Position numbers and translations under genes: made by a program. Shown one piece after another: positions 55,886-64,000 of a stretch of 64,000 nucleotides of DNA. How positions within the stretch are numbered: position 1 is the first letter of the stretch; each line of letters begins with the position of its first letter. The stretch covers positions 16,344,001-16,408,000 of the forward strand of contig CM034412.1 in assembly GCA_019925095.2 (NCBI GenBank). Direction: 5' to 3'. The notes beneath the pieces were generated by a model, which made no database searches, was not told where the DNA came from, and saw only the letters and a program-made list of their open reading frames with translations. This DNA is from Dendrolimus kikuchii. Its lineage: Eukaryota; Arthropoda; Insecta; Lepidoptera; Lasiocampidae.

Positions 55886-56145
55886 CTGCCGATCTCTCCA
55901 TTGAGCCATTGTTTTATACTGCACCAATACAATATGGCTACCCGTCTGCGTACATCGAATTTCTTAGAATCAGTTCCATACACCTGTCTAATGCCTGCCA
56001 TAAAAGATTACAATACACAATAGGCTGTTTTTCTAATTACAAATTTTAAACACAAAGTAAACAAAAGAAGTCCAAATGCAGAAAGGTAATAAAGTGTGTG
56101 TTTTATGGTAAGCAAGTGTGCGTCTACCTTTGTCGACGTGTAACA
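55886..56145 (-). mobile_element. Family D LTR fragment
   Basis: TGCCGATCTCTCCATTGAG to GACGTGTAACA: the 5' half of the LTR, inverted, sandwiched between truncated family E and family A. Confidence 0.65.
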
Positions 56146-56154
56146 ATACTAATT

Positions 56155-56428
56155 CTTGCGGCCAGGCCGCCTATCGTAAAAGGCGACAAAACAACCCACA
56201 GCCAGCCAAGTAAGGCATTTGCCCGTCTGGATGGCTACCACCCCTGGTCTAGAATATGCCGCCATAACAATCTTGAGTCGTGTTCCGGCGTTAGTAGCCA
56301 GGTTCCAGTCCCATCTACGAGTACGGCAGCACATTTATAACACTTAGTGTTGAAACTGTTTATAGGCGACGGTAACCATTTTCCATCACAGTTGAGCCTT
56401 CAGCCTCTCTGCCGTACTGCAACAATGA
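56155..56428 (+). mobile_element. Family A, diverged and 5'-truncated
   Basis: GGCCAGGCCGCCTATCG, GGATGGCTACCACCCC, then ACTGCAACAATGAAAAAA. Sits between an LTR fragment and a SINE. Confidence 0.65.
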
Positions 56429-56573
56429 AAAAATATATACAACAGACCACTCTGGGGCCGATCCCAGACACCCAGACTATACTAAATAACGGAAAGTTCA
56501 TTTCGAAGGAACCGAGTCCGAAGCCTCTGCAGTGAGGTAGGCTGGTAAAGGTTCACTCAACCACAGAGGCCGA
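56427..56573 (-). mobile_element. SINE family G, 5' part
   Basis: CCACTCTGGGGCCGATCCC, then CTCAACCACAGAGGC: the inverted head and body; abuts the A-rich end of a family A copy. Confidence 0.65.
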
Positions 56574-56805
56574 CATCTACGGCGGCCTGTACTAACAGTG
56601 GTATTTAATCTGTACAATCAAACATCACTGTCATTAACGTCAAACAATAATGACAAGTGACTGATCATCGAGCTCCTTGCCCCCAATGACTGAACCGAAC
56701 ACGGTCACAAGCATTTCTAATATAAGATATCTATTAAAATAATAACTAAGAGTTCCTGTAAAAGATTTAAAATTAAACAATACGAAGACTATAAAAGCGT
56801 TTACA

Positions 56806-57129
56806 TCTATATATATAAAAAAGAAAGTCGTGTTAGTTACACTATTTATAACTCAAGAACGGCTGTACCGATTTAGCTGAAAATTGGTGGGGAGATAGCT
56901 TCGAACCAGGAGACGGACATAGGATACTTTTTATCCCATTGGAACCGGTACGTGGCGTTGAGATCGGGTTCTAGAATCCTCCTAATCACTATGGAGCGAT
57001 TTTGGTGATTTTGTTTTTGTGTGTTTGAGTGGGTGGTTTAAATCCACAATTAGAACCGGTAGGTGGCGCTGGGATCGGGTAAAAGATAATTATTTTTTCA
57101 AAGCAGGCAACGTCTGCCGGGGCCGCTAG
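56806..57129 (+). mobile_element. Helitron-like family E element
   Basis: TCTATATATATAAAAAAGAA start, two GTAGGTGGCGCTGGGATCGG-type blocks, ends GGGGCCGCTAG|T. Confidence 0.7.
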
Positions 57130-57660
57130 TTAATAATAAAAGAACAATACTAACTAACTAACTAACCCTAATTGTTTTCACTATTTCACTACAGAGCACA
57201 TGAATTACATATCAGTCATATAGACTGCATGGCTTCCGAGTATAATGACTATGACCAATAAAGACAGACGAACCGACAAAACACTTTCCCATCCAATACA
57301 GGTAAATCTGAATCAATACAAGCGTAATTTAATAAGTTCAACAACTCGACTCTTGTCGTCGCTCACAAAGGTAAGTGATAAGATCTCCGTTAATTAATGG
57401 GAGATTAAGCAAAGCTCCCTTTGAGCCGTCGCTAATATACTTAATAGAATTTCTTGAGGCCGTAATCAAAAAGTCGGCCAAAATTGAAACGGCTCACGAA
57501 ATCTTGTTATGATTTTTTTGCATAATATTTTTATCCGTAAGCTGAAATAAGGCTTTTGGTGTATCTAATAAAAGGTATTTGGGTTCCTTAGTGCTTTTAG
57601 GAAGAGAATTCTTTTTCATATGTTACTTTTACATATAAGGTTTTTTTTATTTTATGTCTA
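57130..57660. other. No recognisable feature
   Basis: Short (AACT)n run at 57146-57165. Confidence 0.5.
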
Positions 57661-57919
57661 CTAGCTGTGCCCACGACTTCGTCCACGTGGAATAGTTAAA
57701 AAAAGTAAGTTAAAAACCCCCCGATTTTGAAACATTCTTCATTGGTGCTCCGCTCCTATTGGTCATAGCGTGATGATATATAGCCTATAGCCTTCCTCGA
57801 TAAATGGGCTATCTAACACTGAAAGAATTTTTCAAATCAGACCAATAGTTCTTGAGATTACCCCGTTCAAGCAAACAAACAAACAAACATACTCTTCAGC
57901 TTTATATATTAGTATAAGA
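57661..57919 (-). mobile_element. Helitron-like family C, tandem pair (left)
   Basis: CTAGCTGTGCCCACGACTTC at the left; TTCAGCTTTATATATTAGTA at the right, 6 bases from the next copy. Confidence 0.7.
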
Positions 57920-57925
57920 TGTCTA

Positions 57926-58110
57926 CTAGCAGTGCCCACGACTTCGTTCGCGTGGAATATTTATTTCGCGGAAGTCTAAGAAAATTAAAAAAAAATAACC
58001 TAAGTCACTCCTTATAACATCAGCTATCTGCCAGTGAGCGATCCGTCAAAATCGTTCCAGCCGTTTCAGAGATTAGTCGGAACATCCAGACAGATAGACA
58101 GACAAAAAAA
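57926..58110 (-). mobile_element. Helitron-like family C, tandem pair (right)
   Basis: CTAGCAGTGCCCACGACTTC start, then CCTTATAACATCAGCTATCT; a different subfamily from its neighbour. Confidence 0.6.
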
Positions 58111-58175
58111 TATAAATTGATTTTTTGATACTTTTTTATAATCAATTACATCATTTAATGAGATTTAAATGTCTC

Positions 58176-58320
58176 ATGGCCGATTCCTATATCTTACTAT
58201 TCATTCACTTGCCCTTACCATTGGTTGAAATCTATTATGACTTGTATGGAGGCTTATATCAAATTTTAACCGATAGTAAGGCAAATGAACGATCGGTAAC
58301 ATAGGAACGGGCCATTAGTC
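58176..58320. mobile_element. MITE-like element with ~43-bp inverted ends
   Basis: GGCCGATTCCTATATCTTAC and its inverse complement (GTAACATAGGAACGGGCC) bound a 145-bp unit. A related end occurs at 50083-50130 (GGGCCCGGTTCCTATATCTT). Confidence 0.7.
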
Positions 58321-58711
58321 CACTTAAGGAATATCTAAAGTTATATATTCAAGTAAAATTTTATTTAACTTAACTTATTTAACACAAAATTTAATTTAAA
58401 GGTATTTTTCGCAAGAAAAAATAGTCTGTCTTCATATGTTAGTAACTTTTTTCAGAAAGCATTTGGTGTCTATAGATGAAAAGTCCAAAGCTGCAGTTTA
58501 TATGAGAATGAGCGAAACCCCCTAAAATTGAGGTCGTTTTCGGACATATAAAAAAGAGACTTTTTTTTACTAAGCAGATATTACATGGTTCAATGAAATT
58601 GAATCAATTTGGTTCAAATCTTCACAAATGCTTAAACGAAAAAAATTTGAAATTTTGAAATCAACGGAAGATTGTCAACTGCACGGAACACTGTTTGTAT
58701 TTAGTTAAAAT
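58321..58711. other. No recognisable feature
   Basis: AT-rich. Confidence 0.5.
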
Positions 58712-58854
58712 ATATACATACATAACTTCACGCCAGTTCCCTTGCGGGGTAGGCACGAACAACAGAGCGCCATTTAGGCTTATTCTTACACACCTCACTT
58801 GCTTCTTTGACATTCATAACTCTTGTCATGCACGCTCGTCTGTTCTTAAGGCTT
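58712..58854 (-). mobile_element. Family B, short 3' end
   Basis: ATACATACATAACTTCACGC to GTCTGTTCTTAAGGC. Confidence 0.75.
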
Positions 58855-59374
58855 AATAAAATATCTGATATATGTAATCGCTTAACAATAGTAATTTTAT
58901 TAGCAAATTAAAAATATATTGTGTGAGTAGACATGGGTTCCGCGCGCCGTATAATGGGCCCTTGGGAACCGGCACCTGTCTCCCTCAGAACTCATTTGCA
59001 AGTCTTTTAAACGCAAGACCCACTTCCAAAGTTCGTGTCTCGAGTTTGACGACGGTTCAATTTGGAGGGAAAAATAACTGGTCCACTCACCAACACATCG
59101 CCAGGTGGGATCGACGTTGGATCAAATTTTAATTATGGCTGAATAGCTACTGATTAATAGCCTAAAATACATATACTTAGTAATGGTATTGTTTGTTAGT
59201 GAATTGCAATGGTTGGTCCAAAACAACAGCACCGCACGCCACCTGTTTTGCAATATTTTTGTATCCCATAGAAACTATGTCAATGTTGATCTGATTTCTA
59301 GGCTAGCTCTGTGTCGATTTTCATTAAAATTGGTTCAGTAGTTTTTACGTTATGCTATAACAGAGAGATAAACT
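58855..59374. other. Unassigned GC-richer segment 58925-59130
   Basis: Reads open on the plus strand for 69 codons and has a GTGAGT donor on the minus strand, but all minus frames into it contain stops. Not called as an exon. Confidence 0.3.
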
Positions 59375-59655
59375 TTATCCTTGCCTGAATGGAGAAAGTA
59401 CACAATTCTCTGCGTCCCGGGGCCTGTTGTAAGACGCGAAAAAACAACTGACAGCCAGGTAGTAGAGTATTTGCCCGTCTGGATGGCTACCACCTCTGGT
59501 TTAGAGTATGCCACCATAACAACCTCGAGTTGTGTTCTGGCATTAGCAGGTAGCACCTTTTGTGTTACAAATGTTCATAGGCAATAATGATAACCGCTTT
59601 CCATTAGATGGGCCGTTTGCCTGTCCGCTGAAGTCATACAATAAATAAAAATTCT
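59375..59655 (+). mobile_element. Family A with internal deletion
   Basis: TTTATCCTTGCCTGAATGGA at the left, CATACAATAAATAAAA at the right; the CTTAAGAGAGCAGCAG block is missing. Confidence 0.7.
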
Positions 59656-59937
59656 AGAAGTGGACAGAATATGGTTGTCCGAATTAGCCCCGCTGAGTTT
59701 TTTTACAAAGCGAAATCCCCAGGCTCCAACAAATTGTTATACAATAGATTTTAAAAACAAAACATATCCAAATCAAACAGAATATTTCAAACACTCGCCA
59801 TTAGGATAATACAAGTGTATTGACTCAGGAACAAAAAACCTCAATTAATTCCACAAAATGGACAAGAGCGTGACAGTCCAAAGAAACCTTTTCAACCATC
59901 AGTTCCATGTATGGTGGCCACCTGTAATATATGTATT

Positions 59938-60509
59938 CATCAGAATTTCATTACATTAAAGCTGATTTACATTCATCCAGCTACTGACTTCAAATTAAAA
60001 GGAAGCCAGCGCTGACTTCATATTGGCATCGTGTAAATTGGTTTGGAGTTAGTACAGCGCTACCAAGTCAATAACTGGATCATTGTAAATTAGCCTTTAT
60101 ACAAACTATACTCTGTAGCGTCGTTCATTCATTTAATATAATAATAACAGTCCATAAACGTCCCACTGCTGGGATCGGGCCTCCCATTATAGGGGAACGG
60201 ACAGTATACCCGCCACGCTTGTCCATCAGAATTTCATTACATTAAAGCTGATTTACATTCATCCAGCTACTGACTTCAAATTAAAAGGAAGCCAGCGCTG
60301 ACTTCATATTGGCATCGTGTAAATTGGTTTGGAGTTAGTACAGCGCTACCAAGTCAATAACTGGATCATTGTAAATTAGCCTTTATACAAACTATACTCT
60401 GTAGCGTCGTTCATTCATTTAATATAATAATAACAGTCCATAAACGTCCCACTGCTGGGATCGGGCCTCCCATTATAGGGGAACGGACAGTATACCCGCC
60501 ACGCTTGTC
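59938..60509. repeat. 286-bp tandem duplication
   Basis: Units 59938-60223 and 60224-60509 appear identical base for base. The duplicated segment includes unique sequence and the 3' end of a SINE. No repeat longer than a base or two is seen at the junction. Confidence 0.9.
60131..60223 (-). mobile_element. SINE family F, 3' part, duplicated
   Basis: GTCCATAAACGTCCCACTGC to CCGCCACGCTTGTCC. Exists only because a 286-bp segment containing it was duplicated; the parent copy is at 60417. Confidence 0.65.
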
Positions 60510-61022
60510 CAAGGCGTTATCCCAATGTGCAGATTTCATCACGATGTTTTTCCTTCACCGCTATTAGCACGTGGTAATTATAGCAATATGCACATTAGGT
60601 CAGAAATTTTATCTGTGCAGGAACGGAGAAAGAATACAATTTCCTGCGGCCGGGCGGCCTGTCGTAAGAGGCGACTAAACAACCCACAGCCAGGTGGTAG
60701 GGCATTTGCCCGAGTGGATGGCGACCACCCCTGGTTTAGAGTATACCGCCATAACAACCTTGTGTTGTGTTCCGGCATTAGTGACCAGGTTCCAGTCTCC
60801 TTTAAGAGAGCAGCAGCGCATTTGTAGCACCTTTGGTGTTGCAAATGTCCATAGGCGATGGTAACCGCTTTCCATCAAGTGAGCCGTCTGCCTGTCTGCT
60901 GAAATCCTGCAAATAAAAAAAAAAAAAACTGCCTAAGTGGTGCATGCATTTCTGCCAGGATTCGAATATGGGCCTGTTGAGTATGGGACTCGTGCGCAAG
61001 TTATTATGCTCCCACGACTTCG
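60417..61022 (-). mobile_element. SINE family F split by family A
   Basis: Left part 60417-60606 (tail and body) and right part 60926-61022 (head, B box inverted as AGGATTCGAAT) are separated by the family A copy at 60607-60925. Joined, they match the SINE at 33.7 kb. Confidence 0.75.
60607..60925 (+). mobile_element. Family A inserted into a SINE
   Basis: The interrupted SINE reads ...GGTCAGAAA before and ACTGCCTAAGTGG after, where the intact SINE at 33.7 kb has the two parts joined. The insert has a poly(A) of about 14. Confidence 0.85.
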
Positions 61023-61608
61023 TATTCATAGTACATTCATAGACTTCGTATACATTCATTTAAACCCAGAGTAATTTCCGAGAAAAATGGATAGATAAGC
61101 GTTTCTACAAAATCATTACGAAGCATTTTGGAAAGAACTCATGTCTAAATATAATAAAATATTTGCTCTTATGACAAAATGCTCGAGTAGTCCCGAGTGG
61201 GGAAGTAGTACTGGTGATAAGTTCCAATTAAGTCCATATTGGTCCAAGACGGCGCGCCTACTTCGGGGGCATGTCAGCCGTGAAATGTCACGTACAAACA
61301 AATTGACACAAATTCGTTGTTTGTACGTATAAGATCAAAGATAAATAAGTAATGCGCCATTCTGTAAGTGGGGGCGACATTACTCCCACCTGAGTACGTC
61401 GGGACAATAACAAACTTTGGGAGATAAGAGACGAAGAGCGGAGGAGCGGAGGAGCGACCGAGGGGAGCCAGCCGACGAGTAATTGACTCGAACTTCTTAC
61501 TCGCTACTGAAGCGTTCAATATGTGCCCATAATACATGTATTTACTGACTAACTTGTTTACTTTGTAACAGTATCAAAGTAATTTCTCATATATCAAATT
61601 GAAACACC
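61023..61608. other. No gene; (GGAGC)n-like patch
   Basis: GCGGAGGAGCGGAGGAGCG at 61438-61456 is a local GC-rich simple repeat; nothing else. Confidence 0.45.
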
Positions 61609-62028
61609 ATAATAAAACTACGTTTTAACGGTTTTAAGCGCGGTAATTTTATTTGATTTTGTTTTTTCTGACTGATAATTACTTTTATTTTTTTCCTACC
61701 CATTTTAATATTATATAAAATTATTAGAGCTAGGCATGTTTGCTAAATAGTTTCTTGCGCCGCTTCTTCTCTTCAAGCCATAACATATTGCGAAGCGGTA
61801 GTAAATTAGATTAGGCTCCCATAGGGTAAATAATAACCATAAACAAAATTAAAATTAAATAAGTAAAATTAACAAGTTGGCGGTAGAGTAAATAAAACTT
61901 TAACAATACTCGTTGACGCTTGACATCTTTGTCTTCCGTGATCATGGCCACTGAAAAGTGGCCGAAACGTCTGAAAGATCAAAATCAAATAAAATTACCG
62001 CGCTTAAAACCGTTAAAACGTTTATTAT
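61609..62028 (+). mobile_element. Family I element with ~50-bp terminal inverted repeats
   Basis: 61609-61660 and 61981-62028 are inverted copies (AACGGTTTTAAGCGCGGTAA / TTACCGCGCTTAAAACCGTT). Inside are a family H-like segment and, at 61946-61963, a perfect hairpin GGCCACT-GAAA-AGTGGCC followed by GAAACGTC. Comparable structured ends with GGCCGAAACGTC are, from memory, seen in Penelope-like elements; that assignment is tentative. Confidence 0.45.
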
Positions 62029-62383
62029 GTTTACAAGACGCGAAAACTTAAGAAAATATTATGTAAAACACCATAGTCAGATTATTTCTTTAAAAACGTA
62101 ACACCTGACAACATGAAGTTTGACAACACTCATTTTCTTAAAAATTAATGATGTGACATGGAGATTTATGTATAGTCGAAAAGTTTAAACAAATCATTTT
62201 TAAATTATGCATTATTTCTACATTTCAAAAATAAAAAAGACAACGAAACACAAAATATTTTTGTTTAAAACAATAAAACGTTTTATTTTAATCCATATTT
62301 CAAGTAACTACTAAAATCAGTTTGATAGATGCCAAAAGTGGCTTTATAGAACAGCTGAACTATAATCCCAGAAATATATTTTA
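62029..62383. other. No recognisable feature
   Basis: AT-rich. Confidence 0.5.
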
Positions 62384-62601
62384 CTAGCTGTGCCCGCGAC
62401 GTCGACGGCGTGGAATTTGCTTTCAAAACCCTCCGATTTTGAAACATTCTTCATTGGTGCTCCGCTCCTATTGGTCTTAGAGTGATGATATATAGCCTAT
62501 AATCTTCTTCGATAAATGGGCTATCCAACACTGAAAGAATTTTTCAAATCAGACTAGTAGTTCCTGAAATTAGCGCGTTCAATCAAACAATATTAGTATA
62601 T
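62384..62601 (-). mobile_element. Helitron-like family C element
   Basis: CTAGCTGTGCCCGCGACGTC start; CTTCATTGGTGCTCCGCTCC core; right end eroded. Confidence 0.65.
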
Positions 62602-63028
62602 TTGCCTACAACACTAATACTTACATTTTAAATATCGCGATATCTTTTGAATGAAACGTCCGCATTGAATAATTCAAAAAGTTCTCGAAAAGTATTGAAT
62701 TCGTCTTGAATATGGAGTAATTTATTTTGATAAGGATTAATACCAAGGTACAAAATAAAGAGTTTTTGAAGCGACGGCATTTTAATTATTTAAAAAAATA
62801 AAATAAAACACTTATTGTGAGATAACTACAATAGTTAGACATATGGTTACGCGATATTTTTTGTAGACAATTACATGTGTCCAAAGTGGTAGTACATTGT
62901 TTTGTTCTATAATCAATAGTTTTCGCAGTGCACGCCGTGTAAGGATTTTTTCGGGTAATTTTTTACACCTTGGCTTACATTATTGGACTTTTAGTAAGGA
63001 TCCCTATTTTTTTTAAATATAATATATC
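62602..63028. other. No recognisable feature
   Basis: AT-rich. Confidence 0.5.
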
Positions 63029-63155
63029 CTACAGCCTTCCTCGATAAATGTACTATTCAACACTGCAAGAATTTTTCAAATCGGACCAGCGGTTCCTGAG
63101 ATTAGCGCGTTTAAACAAACAAACGAACTCTTCAGCTTTATAATATTAGTATAGA
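63029..63155 (-). mobile_element. Family C, 5' part only
   Basis: ACAGCCTTCCTCGATAAATG to CAGCTTTATAATATTAGTAT; the CTAG end is absent. Confidence 0.55.
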
Positions 63156-63769
63156 TACTAATTAGGCTACTTCTACAATGTACTTTACGGGCGTAAGTTT
63201 TGATTTCATTTTCCACGAAAATTACAAAATTTTGGGGTATCAAGATCCAATATTGTATGTGAGGGTTCAGAAACAGCATAAATTTAGCTGCTGTTAGCGC
63301 CGTTTTAAAAGTTCCTTACACAAAGACAAAGTTCTTGCTCAAACATAACCATTGTTAACATGTATTATACACTGGCTCCGCTCGCGTTAAAGTAGATATT
63401 GTCAGTCCTGGTTTTTTCTATCCCACTGGAACAGTAGATTTTTTCCAGACTACAGATACCCTATGTCCTGTTCTGTATTGGTGGCGGCGTGCATGTAAAA
63501 TTTTATGACATTTCAGTTTGCATAGAAATGAGAAAATTGTTATTTTTCTCTTTTCTAACCAAATTAAACGGCAGTTTGTCTAATTTAAGCTTAAAGATGA
63601 GTAATTTTAAAATTCCAATATGCCTTCAACTAATTGACGTTTATATGGGTATATATTTTAATTAGAACTGCTAAACTAATTGGAATAGAGAGTCAAAGCA
63701 GCACATAATGCTCTTTCGGATTGCGGTGTTAATAAGAGCAATATAACATTATCGGCGTGGGAGTATTAG
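63156..63769. other. Possible upstream region of the 63.77-kb promoter
   Basis: No repeat after 63155. This repeat-free stretch precedes the TATA box, consistent with a regulatory flank. Confidence 0.3.
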
Positions 63770-63859
63770 TATAAAAGGCAAGACCGACGTGTATCATGTC
63801 ATGGCACGCGTGAGTAGCGACTCGTACGTGACTTATCAGGAGCGAATTGAAGACAAAAG
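63770..63859 (+). promoter_or_regulatory. Candidate TATA promoter and first exon of a gene to the right
   Basis: TATAAAAGG at 63770-63778 is followed about 30 bases later by plausible start sites around 63796-63801, and then by a 5' splice donor AAAAG|GTAAAC at 63859/63860. A second possible donor, GTGAGT, lies at 63808. An ATG at 63801 opens a frame (MARVSSDSYVTYQER...) that stays open to the donor. All three elements are spaced as in a short insect gene with a tiny first exon. The rest of the gene would lie outside the window, so this is inference from signals only. Confidence 0.35.
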
Positions 63860-64000
63860 GTAAACGCCTCACTTCTCAAGATTACAGCCTTCAAGCCACG
63901 TGCCACCTGTCTTATCATAGCAAATAAATAACAACTTTATTACATTATATTCTGACGTCATAGAGCCGTGTTGGAATCATTGTCTTGATAACTCGCTCTT

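Noticed and set aside
3903..58854. CRISPR-like array suggested by repeated blocks
   Set aside because: Copies are kilobases apart, in both orientations and of varying length; they are dispersed transposon ends.
58923..59132. Exon with a GTGAGT donor on the minus strand
   Set aside because: Every frame between the nearest acceptor and this donor contains a stop.

Overview
This window looks like nuclear DNA from a moth or butterfly (Lepidoptera). It is AT-rich, with no operons or bacterial signals. It is packed with short, recently copied repeats of lepidopteran type: non-LTR retrotransposon 3' ends, tRNA-derived SINEs, non-autonomous Helitrons, solo LTRs and foldback elements. The order is inferred from these repeat types; I cannot name a species.

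The best-supported host gene lies on the minus strand between about 47.1 and 44.2 kb. Three consecutive exons (47081-46931, 45404-45265, 44697-44225) join in phase across canonical GT..AG sites. They encode the C-terminal part of a cysteine-bearing, probably secreted protein with a Kazal-like flavour and a tail of five heptapeptide repeats. Its introns hold a frameshifted LINE fragment and several short repeats; exons upstream were not found. Two weaker host-gene signals are a possible degenerate thrombospondin-type-1 exon at 6.4 kb and a TATA-containing candidate promoter with a first exon at 63.77-63.86 kb, which would feed a gene to the right of the window.

Nearly everything else is mobile DNA. 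Family A is a roughly 310-bp poly(A)-tailed retroposon with about 23 copies or fragments; strand '+' means the poly(A) is at the right. Family B is the extreme 3' end of a non-LTR retrotransposon (about 15 copies); it keeps the last up to ~99 codons of the reverse-transcriptase ORF and a (TATG)n tail only a few bases after the stop. Families C and E are Helitron-like (TC...CTAG/T, hairpin near the 3' end), often head to tail. Family D is an LTR: four solo copies at 32.5-41.3 kb, each with TG...CA ends, TATA box, AATAAA and a perfect 4-bp target duplication. F and G are tRNA-derived SINEs. H and I are two linked repeats, I having long terminal inverted repeats. There are also decayed protein-coding LINE fragments, four foldback/MITE-like elements (one 1.4 kb), and several short, almost perfect palindromes.

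Nested insertions give a relative chronology: a LINE sits inside an older LINE with an 11-bp duplication at 14.7-15.1 kb; family A sits inside family H (36.5 kb), inside a SINE (60.6 kb) and inside a tandem repeat (19.0 kb). A 286-bp tandem duplication at 59.9-60.5 kb appears identical between its units. No tRNA, rRNA, CRISPR array or intact transposase was found. Stretches with no recognisable content are listed as such.
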